Origin: Pantoea dispersa
Lineage (GTDB): Bacteria; Pseudomonadota; Gammaproteobacteria; Enterobacterales; Enterobacteriaceae
Direction of reading: 5' to 3'
Assembly (NCBI RefSeq): GCF_014155765.1
Contig: NZ_SCKT01000002.1
Coordinates: 94,427-158,426 of the forward strand
DNA: 64,000 bases
Shown here: piece after piece, positions 47,389-56,296 of the stretch
Position numbering within the stretch: position 1 is the stretch's first letter
How the letters are laid out: each line of letters opens with the position of its first letter
Translations under genes and position numbers: made by a program
Notes under the pieces: generated by a model
The model's database searches: none
Seen by the model: the letters and a program-made list of their open reading frames with translations, nothing else
Told to the model about the DNA's origin: nothing

Positions 47389-47745
47389 TTAATCATTCAA
47401 GGGCTGGTAATCTTCATATTCCCAGGAAAAGACGCGGGAGAGCTTTTGCGCTATATCCATCCAGTCTTCACCTTCACACTGATCGATGTAGTCTGTGATC
47501 GTCTTTTTGATTTCATCCAGATCGTATTTACGCACCAGAAGCGTGTGGCGCATTAACTCCGGCAGCCAATGATGTTTGCAGAGCCATTCGGGGGTGCAGA
47601 CTTTTACATAAAAATAATTGCTACCAGTTTCATCGATAGGTCCAATTGTTAACGTTAATGACATAATGAAATTATCTGCTTCTTCTGGAAGATAAAGTTT
47701 CAGATCAAATAAATCATTTCCTAGCGTTTTCAATTCAGCTTTCAT
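47389..47745 (-). CDS. Imm8-like immunity protein, module o8
   Basis: Protein of 118 residues. LKLYLPEEADNFIMSLTLTI, FYVKVCTPEWLCKHHW and SWEYEDYQ fit the Imm8 family as I remember it. It starts inside the stop of the toxin frame (overlap at 47742-47745). The frame is intact. Confidence 0.75.
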   Translation of the reverse strand: MKAELKTLGNDLFDLKLYLPEEADNFIMSLTLTIGPIDETGSNYFYVKVCTPEWLCKHHWLPELMRHTLLVRKYDLDEIKKTITDYIDQCEGEDWMDIAQKLSRVFSWEYEDYQPLND

Positions 47746-48783
47746 TTTTTAATACTCATATGCCCATTACCAATACGTATCCTTTCACCAGTTGATAGGT
47801 TTATTTGGTAGGTTTCGAAGTTGGCTTGCACTCCTGTTGGATTCAAATGCTCTGGAGCATTTGGCTTCGAATCAGGATAACGGTATATCCTTAAACCATC
47901 AGCACTAACCAGACCTTTTCCGTCCGTTGTTGGTATAGCCCCATCTCCTACCCAGATTTTACCTAATCGATCTGCTTCGTCTCTGCTTCCAGAACCAACA
48001 CCATAATTCAGTTTTCCATTATCACCCCCTGACAACGGCGTCCAACCTCGGATCCTGCTTAGCGATATTGTTCAGGTTCTGCTGCATCAGATCGTCTTTC
48101 AGCTTCGGATAGGCTGCTGCGTTATAAGCAGAGACCTCATCACTGGCCTTATTAATCAGCCGTGAAGCTTCAACCACATCCCCTTTCTTCAGCGCCGTTT
48201 CCGCAGCCTTAATCGCCTTACCTGCCACATCCCCTGCACCCGGTATTATCCCGATAACTGCTGCCAGATAATCCAGCGCCGTCTGCGCTTCCGCAAAACT
48301 CTTAATGTCACCGACAACCGGCACAAAATCCAGTCCGGCCAGACCCGCACCTCTCAGCAATTCATCACGATGCGCATCCATTTTAGCACCGCAGGCTTCG
48401 GCACTCATTCCGGCACAGTTTTGAGCCTTGAATTCCTCAGTAACCTTCACCAACGAATCCTGCGCTTTCTGATATTTCTCCTGCTGCGATATTCCTGAGG
48501 CTTTGTTTTCAGCAATATCACTCAGCGCATTATTCTCCACCGCATTCTTCCCGGCCTGAGCGCCGGCCAGCGCACTGGCGCTACTGCCGCCGGTCACGCC
48601 GCCTGCCAGACTTGCAGCCAGGGTAATCAGTGCACTGATGATCTGCTTATCCGACTCCTGCAGGTCGCTGACCTCTTTACCCGGATACATCGAATGCATG
48701 ATCAATTTACCCATCAGCTCTCCGCTGACCACACCCGTCGCGCCTGTTACCGCGCTGTTTCCTGCCGCCCGCGGTCTTATCAT
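47742..48783 (-). pseudogene. orphan cdiA-CT, module o8, frameshifted in a G-run
   Basis: The pre-toxin segment and the entry domain (DFVPVVGDIKSFAEAQTALD, IGIIPGAGDVAGKAIKAAET) are nearly the same as in the main CdiA. The toxin then reads LGKIWVGDGAIPTTDGKGLV, SADGLRIYRYPDSKPN and ERIRIGNGHMSIKK. The two halves are in different frames, joined at a run of G/C near 48030 (VV to SGGDNGKLNYG). A one-base change there would restore it, so slippage or a base-calling error is possible. Confidence 0.72.
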
Positions 48784-48797
48784 ACTAACCACTGCAC

Positions 48798-48893
48798 GGT
48801 GCCACGGCTGGAAAGGCAGATCAATGCGATCCGGCAACTGCCAATGGCGAAGCAGTAGTTTGTGACTGAGATTCTGGACGATGTGATTGGTTA
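48798..48893 (+). pseudogene. 3' remnant of an XRE regulator gene
   Basis: Same element as at 42824 with a TAG in the middle (ATGGCGAAGCAGTAG) and ending GATTGGTTAA. Confidence 0.55.
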
Positions 48894-48978
48894 AACAGAG
48901 TAGATATCAGGAGCTGAGCTGTGGTGCGCCAACACCCCAACCCGCTAACCACAACCAACTATACGAGGTGGTTAATCA

Positions 48979-49305
48979 TGGCAGAGCACGATACTAATTC
49001 AGAAGTGAGCATTTCCAAATGCGTTACGGCAGGCTGGATGCAATTCTAAAGCAGAACCCCGCGCAACTGAAGTAAACGAACCCCAACGGCATTACACCGT
49101 CTGCGACGCCCCCAATGGCATGAAGGGCAACCCGCTGTCGCAACTCATGCTGAAGGGCTGCTGGGTCGAAGATCTGGCCTTTAACACCGAACAGTCCGTT
49201 CTCGTCACCGTCGAGCGCGAGCGGCTGGTGATTGAGATTTTACTGCGGTTCGGACTGGCAGGCAAAAAATCCCGGCCTTTTTTAGGGCCAGGATTTTTGT
49301 TATAG
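48979..49305 (+). pseudogene. chimeric SymE-like pseudogene
   Basis: The 5' end (MAEHDTNSEVSISK) belongs to the type at 43010. After a join near 49035 the sequence follows another SymE type, with PRATEVNEPQRHYTV, then LSQLMLKGCWVEDLAFNTEQ and VTVERERLVIEIL. A TAA at 49048-49050 and a frame change make it non-functional. Its stop region runs into the terminator. Confidence 0.65.
49266..49297. terminator. bidirectional terminator, symE relic/o7
   Basis: AAATCCCGGCC and GGGCCAGGATTT pair imperfectly, with T-runs on both strands. Confidence 0.65.
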
Positions 49306-49307
49306 AA

Positions 49308-49574
49308 TTATTTGGCTGGCTTTTTTCGGTCCTTACGTTCTTCTAGCGTGACCTTTATCCATATTCCAACACCTAAAATAAGGCCTCCAACATATCCTGA
49401 TTCACAAAAGGATGAAAAAACGTCCTGCCAACTGAATGAAAAAAAATCTTTTTTGAAATATACAATTAATGATGCAAGAAGTACTACTGCCGTATCAGCA
49501 ACTAAAAACAAAGCCAAGCAGCATAATATCAACTTAGATAATGTAATAAGGTTATTTTTTAGCATTCGCATCAT
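49308..49574 (-). CDS. membrane immunity protein, module o7
   Basis: Protein of 88 residues with two or three hydrophobic stretches ([36 protein letters not shown]) and a charged tail [10 protein letters not shown]. It is the most divergent of the four membrane immunity proteins. It overlaps the end of the toxin gene by 23 bases in another frame, so the pair is translationally coupled. Both members are open here. Confidence 0.74.
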   Translation of the reverse strand: MMRMLKNNLITLSKLILCCLALFLVADTAVVLLASLIVYFKKDFFSFSWQDVFSSFCESGYVGGLILGVGIWIKVTLEERKDRKKPAK

Positions 49575-50640
49575 CCTTTTTATCGAGAAGATCTTTTACA
49601 GCATTTCCTGTTTTCTCACTGATGTAACCCCCGATAACTGTACCTGTTAAATCAGATATAGCATCTTTTCCTAGTTTTGAGGCGGCTCCTTTTATTACTT
49701 CACCTCCGAGACCACCAATAACAGTACCCGCTCCAGCACCTGCAACAGCGTTTGTTGGTTCTTCCCCCTTAATGCTACTGCCAATTGCTGTGCCGCCCAT
49801 ATTGATAGGTGTTGAAGCTATAATACCTTTACCCGTCGTTGCTGCCGCTGTTACCCCTGCCATAATCACATCCACATAACTGAACGGATCTTTTCCGGCA
49901 AGCTGAACGCCAGCATTAACTCCCACACCGATTGCTGTATTAGCAGCCATACCTTTCACCGTAAGCCCCAGCACACTGCTTCCAAACATAAACGGCGCAT
50001 CGCCTATGCTGGCATTCGACTTGTGATAGCCCCAGGTATTCATAATACTCTGAGCTTTAGACATGGCTTCAGAATCAGGTGTACGTTTAACGTAATCCTG
50101 CCCGGACAGCAGACCTTTAACCAGTTCCTGTGAGACAGCGGGGCCGTATTCCTTCTCCATCTCAGATGCATAAACCCGCAGATAACCAGCCAGTTCAGCA
50201 CGTTCAGTACCACTCATCTGAGAAGGGTCTTTGGTAAATTTAGAAACCAGCGCATCACTGCGTTTGTCAGCATTTTCCAGCTTAATAAGCTCATTAGCAG
50301 TAGCTAATGTTTTATCGCCGTTATTAATTTTCTCAATGGCTTTGTTGAGTTTGTCTGAAGATGTTGAACCGAGGAAATTATTCTCAACCGCATTCTTCCC
50401 TGCCTGAGCGCCGGCCAGCGCACTGGCGCTACTGCCGCCGGTCACGCCGCCTGCCAGACCTGCAGCCAGGGTACTCAGTGCACTGATGATCTGCTTATCC
50501 GACTCCTGCAGGTCACTGACCTGTTTACCCGGATATATCGAATGCATGATCAACTGACCCATCAGCTCTCCGCTGACCGCATCGGTCGCGCCTGCTGCCG
50601 CGCTGTTTCCTGCTGCCCGCGATCTTATCACACGAACCAC
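49552..50640 (-). CDS. orphan CdiA-CT, module o7, intact glycine-rich toxin
   Basis: Protein of 362 residues from an ATG at 50640: the shared pre-toxin segment ending AGKNAVENN, a helical linker ([20 protein letters not shown]), then a long Gly/Ala/Val-rich toxin ([40 protein letters not shown]) ending [13 protein letters not shown]. Alternating hydrophobic glycine-rich segments and a membrane immunity protein suggest an inner-membrane, ion-leak type toxin; this is inference. It has no signal peptide or export domain of its own, so as an orphan it cannot be delivered unless recombined into cdiA. Confidence 0.78.
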   Translation of the reverse strand: MVRVIRSRAAGNSAAAGATDAVSGELMGQLIMHSIYPGKQVSDLQESDKQIISALSTLAAGLAGGVTGGSSASALAGAQAGKNAVENNFLGSTSSDKLNKAIEKINNGDKTLATANELIKLENADKRSDALVSKFTKDPSQMSGTERAELAGYLRVYASEMEKEYGPAVSQELVKGLLSGQDYVKRTPDSEAMSKAQSIMNTWGYHKSNASIGDAPFMFGSSVLGLTVKGMAANTAIGVGVNAGVQLAGKDPFSYVDVIMAGVTAAATTGKGIIASTPINMGGTAIGSSIKGEEPTNAVAGAGAGTVIGGLGGEVIKGAASKLGKDAISDLTGTVIGGYISEKTGNAVKDLLDKKDDANAKK

Positions 50641-50644
50641 TGAA

Positions 50645-50755
50645 CGGGTGCCTCGGCTGGAAAGGCAGATCGATGAGATCCGACAGATGCCAATGACGAA
50701 GCAGAAGTTTATTTCCGAGATGCTGGATAACGTGATGGGTAAACGGAGCAGCTAA
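50645..50755 (+). pseudogene. 3' remnant of an XRE regulator gene
   Basis: [20 protein letters not shown] and [15 protein letters not shown], frame open to TAA at 50753. Confidence 0.6.
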
Positions 50756-50823
50756 CAGGCGCGGAACTGAGGTGCTCTAATACCCCAGCCCGCTGACCGC
50801 AAGCAATTAACGAGGAGTTGATT

Positions 50824-51039
50824 ATGGCTGGCACGCATCACTAGCCAGAGGCCGACACGCCCACAACTAAATCAAGACGTTATACCGTAGGATTTATCCG
50901 CGATCACCTGAAGCACTGGCCTTCACCATCGATCACCCTGCGCGGCCACTGGATGGCCGAGCTGGGATTTGATATCGGGCAGAAGGTCGAGGTGATAACC
51001 ACGCCGGAACAGATGATCATCCGCCCGGCGGTTGACTAA
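50824..51039 (+). pseudogene. SymE-like gene with early stop
   Basis: The frame is intact except for TAG at codon 7 (MAGTHH then stop, where other copies have Lys). Beyond it RRYTVGFIRDHLKHWPSPSI and the rest run to TAA at 51037. A single point mutation explains it. Confidence 0.75.
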
Positions 51040-51045
51040 TAATGT

Positions 51046-51075
51046 AAAAATCCCGGCTCGGTGGCCGGGATTTTA
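51046..51075. terminator. bidirectional terminator, symE-like/o6
   Basis: AATCCCGGCtcggtgGCCGGGATT, flanked by A and T stretches. Confidence 0.8.
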
Positions 51076-51080
51076 TCTGA

Positions 51081-51319
51081 TTAAGATATTTTCAGTTCTT
51101 CCGTTGCTTCCGCCAGGATTTGCAAAAAACTGCTTAGACTAAATTTCATTGCATTCTGTTCAGCAAGTATCCTGGCATCTGAGAAAAACTCTATTTCTAT
51201 ATTGTCAGGCCTTTATCTTTGTTTAGTTGGCAAAGAATCTGATCTTTGTAAGAGATCTCCGCTGTAATTTCTTCATATTTAGAATCACTGAATAAAGTTA
51301 ATTCAAAATCATTGTTCAT
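51081..51319 (-). pseudogene. frameshifted immunity gene, module o6
   Basis: The first 40 codons (MNNDFELTLFSDSKYEEITA...KDKGL) end at TAG. One missing base near 51208 shifts the frame; the other frame continues DNIEIEFFSDARILAEQNAM and SSFLQILAEATEELKIS to TAA at 51081. The whole would be about 79 residues. It is the only broken immunity gene in the island, and its toxin is intact. Confidence 0.75.
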
Positions 51320-51323
51320 ATAT

Positions 51324-52283
51324 TTATCTCGGCTTTTTAGGATCTAAGAAACCAGAAAATGAGCCATCTGAGTTATAACGCACACCTCTGCCATCAGGCA
51401 ACCTATATTCCACGCCACCTCTGGAAAGTTCTGTTTTTATAGTACTTTTATTATTCAGCACTTCATTTACAAACTGATTCGCTGCTTCACTTTTCTGTGT
51501 TGGATTGCCTTTTAAAGGTTCAAAAACACCACCAGGTCTACCTGCGTATTTTTCCCATGCTCTGGCCGCAGCGGATAAACCTTGTTCGTTAATTGGCTCG
51601 TTCGCAGACGAAATAAGATCATCTTTCTTGAAACGGTCAAAATTATTATTTGAACCGTTTTCCTTATCTCGCGCATTTTCCTCATCCTGTGGCTCCCAAC
51701 CGCCAGGCGTTCCGGACCCCGTTCCACCCAATTCGGCTTTATCAGCATCCGAAAAATCTTTGCCAATATTTGGTTGGTTCTGTTCTTCGCCATTTTCCGA
51801 AGAACAAGCTCGTCCGAAGGAGCACTGCGTTGCCTTGTCCAGCGCATCACCCAGATCTTTAATTGTACCTTCAAGACCTGAAGCTATTTTCTTATCTGCA
51901 TCCTGTTTAACCTGGTCGCCGGGACCAACAGGCACACCCGGAACAGGAACTGGAGGCGCAGGGATAGTCAGCGCATTATTCTCCACCGCATTCTTCCCTG
52001 CCTGAGCGCCGGCCAGCGCACTGGCGCTGCTGCCGCCGGTCACGCCGCCTGCCAGACCTGCAGCCAGGGTACTCAGTGCACTGATGATCTGTTTATCCGA
52101 CTCCTGCAGGTCACTGACCTGTTTACCCGGATACATCGAATGCACGATCAACTGACCCATCAGCTCTCCGCTGACCGCACCGGTCGCGCCTGCTGCCGCG
52201 CTGTTGCCTGCCGCCCGCGATCTTATCATTCTAACAACTGCACGGTGCCGCGGCTGGAAAGGCAGATCGATGCGATCAGGCAA
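51324..52283 (-). CDS. orphan CdiA-CT, module o6, intact toxin
   Basis: Open frame of 319 codons (an internal ATG at 52229 may be the effective start). The shared pre-toxin segment ends at NAVENN; a proline-rich hinge ([17 protein letters not shown]) and a linker shared with o4 ([20 protein letters not shown]) follow. The toxin is [20 protein letters not shown] and ends [21 protein letters not shown] recall such tails from Rhs and CDI toxins but cannot assign an activity. The stop sits 4 bases before the broken immunity start. Confidence 0.78.
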   Translation of the reverse strand: MPDRIDLPFQPRHRAVVRMIRSRAAGNSAAAGATGAVSGELMGQLIVHSMYPGKQVSDLQESDKQIISALSTLAAGLAGGVTGGSSASALAGAQAGKNAVENNALTIPAPPVPVPGVPVGPGDQVKQDADKKIASGLEGTIKDLGDALDKATQCSFGRACSSENGEEQNQPNIGKDFSDADKAELGGTGSGTPGGWEPQDEENARDKENGSNNNFDRFKKDDLISSANEPINEQGLSAAARAWEKYAGRPGGVFEPLKGNPTQKSEAANQFVNEVLNNKSTIKTELSRGGVEYRLPDGRGVRYNSDGSFSGFLDPKKPR

Positions 52284-52340
52284 CTGCTAATGACGAGGCA
52301 GAAGTTTGTGGCTGAGATGCTGGACGATGTGATTGGTTAA
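52243..52340 (+). pseudogene. 3' remnant of an XRE regulator gene
   Basis: [14 protein letters not shown] then MTRQKFVAEMLDDVIG and a stop; the upstream part is antisense to the o6 toxin start. Confidence 0.55.
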
Positions 52341-52385
52341 ACAGAGTAGATATCCGGCGCGGAGCTGAGGTGCGCCAACATCCCA

Positions 52386-52433
52386 ACCCGCTAACCTGCT
52401 AACCCGCTAACCCGCTAACCCGCTAACCCGCTA
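52386..52433. repeat. CCCGCTAA tandem repeat upstream of symE-like gene
   Basis: The octamer CCCGCTAA is repeated about six times in a row, one copy being CCTGCTAA. The same leader position has one copy at 48930 and three copies of GCTGACC at 54661-54681, so the leader is unstable in length. Confidence 0.8.
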
Positions 52434-52463
52434 ACCACAACCAATTATACGAGAGGGTTAATC

Positions 52464-52541
52464 ATGGCAGAGCACGATACTAATTCAGAAGTGAGCATTT
52501 CCAGAGCGTTACGGCAGCGATTGGTAAAACGGAGTAATTAA
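52464..52541 (+). pseudogene. 5' stub of a SymE-like gene fused to XRE tail
   Basis: MAEHDTNSEVSISRALRQ is the start of the 43010-type gene; it joins a fragment equal to the end of the XRE remnant (VKRSN then stop). This shows that whole XRE-symE units have recombined. Confidence 0.6.
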
Positions 52542-52609
52542 CAGACGCGGCACTGAGGTGTTGGAGCACCCCAGCCCGCTGACCATGAGCAACTAAGAAG
52601 TAGTTGATC

Positions 52610-52843
52610 ATGGCTGACACGCATCATGAGTCAGAGACCCGCACACCCACAACCGCTGCCTGCGGACTACAGGCGCATTATTACAGGGTCAGCTACCGGC
52701 CTAACCGGAGCCAGCCGAACCCGCTGCCGCAGCTCACCATTAAAGGCCGCTGGCTGGAGCAGCTGGGCTTCACGACCGGGCAGAAGATCGAGGTGATCAC
52801 CGGGCCGGGGCAACTGCTCATCCGGCTGGCGAATGAAGGGTAA
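52610..52843 (+). CDS. short SymE-like protein
   Basis: Protein of 77 residues: MADTHHESETRTPTTAACGL, then PLPQLTIKGRWLEQLGFTTG and GPGQLLIRLANEG. The ATG at 52610 is used because AAGAAGTAG precedes it and other copies start at the same point; an earlier in-frame ATG two codons up is less likely. Its N-terminal strand region (YYRVSYRPNRSQPN) differs from the TKSRRYTVGYIRD copies, so it is a separate subtype. Confidence 0.75.
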   Translation: MADTHHESETRTPTTAACGLQAHYYRVSYRPNRSQPNPLPQLTIKGRWLEQLGFTTGQKIEVITGPGQLLIRLANEG

Positions 52844-52860
52844 TTAACTGTTCTGTAGAT

Positions 52861-52890
52861 TAAAATCCCGGCACTAAGGCCGGGATTTAT
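52861..52890. terminator. bidirectional terminator, symE-like/o5
   Basis: AATCCCGGC/GCCGGGATT across a short loop, with flanking A and T stretches. Confidence 0.75.
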
Positions 52891-52900
52891 TGAGTTAAGA

Positions 52901-53317
52901 TTATAAGTAGAGGCTATCATCGTAAGGACTGGCAGCAAGAATTTCTTCAAAATGTTTTCGAGATTTTATTCCCCAGTCGATGTTGATTTTGTTCATAAGC
53001 TCAATAATCTTTGGAAAATAAATACGCCGACTATCTTTACCGGGAATCCGATTATTTAATTCGTACTCGACTGCTACATCATATATAAAATCATACACAA
53101 TCCAATAAAGTAACTCATCTGTTGAATCTGTAACCTTTCTAGAAAACTCATATCCTCTCTCGGTACAGATATAATTATACTTTCCATTTTCAAATGAAAT
53201 ATAAGGCGTTCCATCATCAATAGGTGCTGAGCAAAGGTTAACAGAGTGAACTGGAAAACCTAATATCAAAACCAGCGTATCTATTTTTTTTTGAAGATCA
53301 TTAATACTCAACAGCAT
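52901..53317 (-). CDS. Imm63-like immunity protein, module o5
   Basis: Protein of 138 residues. YICTERGYEFSRKVTDSTDE, LLYWIVYDFIYDVAVEYE and PGKDSRRIYFPKIIELM fit the Imm63 family as I recall it. The ATG at 53317 comes one base after the TGA of the TNT toxin frame, so it is the natural partner. The frame is intact. Confidence 0.78.
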   Translation of the reverse strand: MLLSINDLQKKIDTLVLILGFPVHSVNLCSAPIDDGTPYISFENGKYNYICTERGYEFSRKVTDSTDELLYWIVYDFIYDVAVEYELNNRIPGKDSRRIYFPKIIELMNKINIDWGIKSRKHFEEILAASPYDDSLYL

Positions 53318-53318
53318 T

Positions 53319-54418
53319 TCAATTAACCCTCTCAATATATTTGTTGTCTAACAACCATTGTACATTTACTCGTTCCTGCATATTAGGCGGAATCTGAATA
53401 CCTCCGCCATGTTCACCAAAAGCAGGGGCTATTTTCCCTTGAATAACAGGCAACGGTTTTATGACAACGTATTCATGGTACTTATCCGCTAAGGAGCCAG
53501 GGGCTAAAGCGCGCTGTTCCTGGGGCGTACCTTGTGGTGCCAGGAAAGAACCATTTGTCTTGCCATACCTATCTAAATGAGTGCCTACAGGAAGCGTTGT
53601 TTTAACTGGTTCTTCGGCAAAACCTAATTTTGCAGGCCAGTTCCAGTCTCCGCTTTCATTACGGTATTTATCGTACTGTGACCACCCTGAAGCTTCCTCA
53701 TCAGCAGCAACTCTATTTGGCTCTGCCGTTCTTCCGGCTGAAGGTTGAGATAGTTTTTTTGCTGAACTCTTTTTGTCGGATCCTTAATTACACTCTTCAG
53801 CCCGTAAGCACCCGCCAGAGCGGCAGCCAGTTCCTGAGTCTGCATTGCTATATCATAACGGCCTGCTGCTGTTTCCCAGCTCATACCGGACGCCTGTGCT
53901 ATTGCTGTTATGGCTTGGTCGCGGCTGATACTGCCTGCATCCAGTCCCTGCAAAACACTTTCCAGGTTTTTCACATCCTGTGGATATAAATCCCTGTACA
54001 ACAATGAGTAGGTCGCATTTTCACCATATTTATTAAATGCTTCCTGAGCCGGGCCAATCAGCGCACCACAGGCTGAACCACCTTTATTACCATCCGTACA
54101 GACCGCTTTTATCGCTTCATCACGCGCTTTATCTGTCTGATTAATCGTCGCCAGCTCTTTCGCTTCAGCCGGTGTCAGTTCCTGTTTTAGATAGTCGCGC
54201 TTCGTCTCCAGCTGTTTCTTTCTGTCGGCTTCCTGCACCCTCAGCCAGTTATTCTCAACCGCATTCTTCCCTGCCTGAGCGCCGGCCAGCGCACTGGTGC
54301 TACTGCCGCCGGTCACGCCGCCTGCCAGACCTGCAGCCAGGGTACTCAGTGCACTGATGATCTGCTTATCCGACTCCTGCTGGTCGCTAACCTGTTTACC
54401 CGAATACATCGAATGCAT
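53319..54418 (-). pseudogene. orphan cdiA-CT, module o5, TNT-type NAD glycohydrolase, frameshifted
   Basis: The C-terminal 100 residues are a TNT (tuberculosis necrotising toxin) domain: NWPAKLGFAEEPVKTTLPVG, THLDRYGKTNGSFLAPQGTP, RALAPGSLADKYHEYVVIKP and IAPAFGEHGGGIQIPP. Such domains hydrolyse NAD+. The upstream part (pre-toxin VENN plus linker) is in another frame; the two meet at seven A residues (53754-53760), and one more A would join them. The 5' end also lost a base near 54428. With natural slippage in the A-run some full product might arise. Confidence 0.85.
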
Positions 54419-54514
54419 GATCAGCTGCCCATCAGCTCTCCGCTGACCGCACAGGTCGCGCCTGCTGCCGCACTGGTTCCTGCCGCCCGCGAGCTTATCA
54501 CACTAACCAATGAA

Positions 54515-54625
54515 CGGGTGTCTCGGCCGGAAAGGCAGATCGATGCGATCCGACAGACGCTAATGGCGAAGCAGAAGTTTATTTCTGAGATGCTGGATAA
54601 CGTGATGGGTAAACGGAGCCGCTAA
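54515..54625 (+). pseudogene. 3' remnant of an XRE regulator gene
   Basis: [20 protein letters not shown] and [15 protein letters not shown], open to TAA. The first Leu has become Pro, unlike the other copies. Confidence 0.55.
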
Positions 54626-54706
54626 CAGGCGCGGAACCGTGGTGCTCGAACCCCCAGCCCGCTGACCGCTGACCGCTGACCGCAAGCAATTAACGAGGAG
54701 CTGGTT

Positions 54707-54925
54707 ATGGCTGGCACGCATCATAAGTCAGAGGCCAACACGTCCAGGACTAAATCAAGACGTTATACCGTGGGATATATCCGCGATCACCTGAAGCAGC
54801 GGCCTTCACCGTCGATCACCCTGCGCGGCCACTGGATGGCTGAGCTGGGATTTACGACCGGGCAGAAGATCGAGGTGATCACTGAACCGGGACTGATGAT
54901 TATCCGGCTGGCAGCAGCTGAGTGA
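54707..54925 (+). CDS. short SymE-like protein
   Basis: Protein of 72 residues, one of the most regular copies: TKSRRYTVGYIRDHLKQRPS, ITLRGHWMAELGFTTGQKIE and GLMIIRLAAAE. GAGGAGCTGGTT precedes the ATG. The leader contains the GCTGACC triplication. It faces the o4 immunity gene. Confidence 0.78.
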   Translation: MAGTHHKSEANTSRTKSRRYTVGYIRDHLKQRPSPSITLRGHWMAELGFTTGQKIEVITEPGLMIIRLAAAE

Positions 54926-54930
54926 TAATG

Positions 54931-54959
54931 TAAAAATCCCGGCCTAATGGCCGGGATTT
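54931..54959. terminator. bidirectional terminator, symE-like/o4
   Basis: AAATCCCGGCC and GGCCGGGATTT pair perfectly around TAAT. Confidence 0.8.
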
Positions 54960-54964
54960 GGTCA

Positions 54965-55165
54965 TTAAGAGACCATTTGATCTAATATGTTTCCAATCTT
55001 ACTTAACAAGGCTACAACCTCATTTCTATCAGAGCCTATTCTTGTTTCAAACTCAGCAATATCAATACCATTACAGATTTCATTCAACGCTGAATTTAAT
55101 ATCAGCAACTCTTCTTCTGTTATATTAATTTCTGCAGTTTTCATTGTGACAGATAATAGTTCCAT
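54965..55165 (-). CDS. orphan immunity protein, module o4
   Basis: Acidic helical protein of 66 residues: INITEEELLILNSALNEICN, then FETRIGSDRNEVVALLSKIG. Similar tiny proteins occur next to CDI toxins; I have no family name. GAGG lies six bases before the ATG at 55165, which is 2 bases after the toxin stop. The frame is intact. Confidence 0.7.
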   Translation of the reverse strand: MELLSVTMKTAEINITEEELLILNSALNEICNGIDIAEFETRIGSDRNEVVALLSKIGNILDQMVS

Positions 55166-55167
55166 AT

Positions 55168-55830
55168 TTACCTCAAGCTATCAAAGTAGGCTCTCCCGTT
55201 CACTGGTCTGAATGCAGTACCACCATCGCCAGGTTTGGGGTTTCGTATAACAACGGTGTTTGTCGATTGATCCCAATAAGCTGACCCTCCGCCACTTAGC
55301 TCTTTGACAGAAGTTGGATTTTACAACGTTCTCAATGAGTTGAGAAAACTGTTCTTTTGTCTTTATTCCCAGATTAGCGAATTCAATTTACTGAATAACA
55401 TGTTTTTCGAAAGCATGTCCATCGGCAATTTCTTTTCCCGTTAACTCGGCATTAAGATTTTTACTATTTACAGCACTATGAGCCTCATTATTCCGTGCAT
55501 TTTCCTCATCCTGTGGCTCCCAATCGCCAGGCGTTCCGGACCCCGTTCCACCCAATTCGGCTTATCAGCATCCGACAAATCTTTGCCAATATTTGCTTGA
55601 TTCTGCTCTTGGCCATTTTCCGAAGAACAAGCTCGTCCGAAGGAGGATTGCGTTGCCTTGTCCAGCGCATCACCCAGATCTTTAATTGTACCTTCAAGAC
55701 CTGAAGCTTTTTTCTTATCTACATCCTGTTTAACCTGGTCGCCGGGATCAGCAGGCACACCCGGAACAGGAACTGGAGGCGCAGGGATAGTCAGCGCATT
55801 ATTCTCAACAACAACACTCTCTGGCGTGGA
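55168..55830 (-). pseudogene. orphan cdiA-CT, module o4, broken toxin
   Basis: It has an unusual VENN lead-in (SPSSPYSTPESVVVENN at 55798 and upstream) and the hinge and linker shared with o6 ([18 protein letters not shown]). Lesions are a missing T near 55560 (ADKPNW), TAA at the point VIQ-IEF near 55394, and a frame change near 55325. The toxin part reads EIADGHAFEKHV, NLGIKTKEQFSQLIENVVK, SGGGSAYWDQSTNTVVIRNP and GGTAFRPVNGRAYFDSLR, an RNase-like layout with a conserved His that I cannot name exactly. Confidence 0.7.
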
Positions 55831-56034
55831 GTATGGTGACGAAGGCGATTTTTCCCTTTACTTTCTGTTAGTTAGAATCGTTTTTACCGGCGTACTTCCG
55901 GCGCGACAACTTGTAGCTCCGACGCGCCTTTTTCTTCTTCACATGCTACCGCTGGCCAAGAGCACCTGGCGCATTGTAAGGATTTTTAAAAATGCTCCAG
56001 ACGTTGGGTTGGGAGCATTTGTACGTTTTAGCGG
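55831..56034. other. junction between o4 and o3 without a symE gene
   Basis: Here the XRE-symE unit is missing. A degraded lipobox-like relic (AVAC) matching the one at 39512-39610 is seen leftward at about 55870-55960. Confidence 0.4.
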
Positions 56035-56286
56035 TTATTTTTCTGGATTTATATATGTATACCTACTATCAATTTCCAGACCAAGATCATTAACTATTTT
56101 AAGCACTTGCGTGTACTCACCTTTACTGATCACAACATCATGATCAGCAATATGATCACATAGCGTTTCGAATGCTATTACATTCTCTGAAAACCCAAGA
56201 TACCCAAGGGCAAAGTCAACTAACGAAGGTTCCAGACGATCTTTTAATCCTTCACCAAATTCTCTAATTTCGTCATTAATATCCAT
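56035..56286 (-). CDS. MafI-type immunity protein, module o3
   Basis: Protein of 83 residues of the MafI family: FALGYLGFSENVIAFETLCD and DHDVVISKGEYTQVLKIVND are the family core. MafI proteins protect against MafB EndoU-type nucleases, which fits the toxin upstream. The ATG at 56286 is preferred to a GTG at 56295. Intact. Confidence 0.82.
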   Translation of the reverse strand: MDINDEIREFGEGLKDRLEPSLVDFALGYLGFSENVIAFETLCDHIADHDVVISKGEYTQVLKIVNDLGLEIDSRYTYINPEK

Positions 56287-56296
56287 TTCACCCACA

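Noticed and set aside
52386-52433. Possible CRISPR-like array
   Set aside because: Units are 8 bases and directly adjacent with no spacers; a simple tandem repeat.
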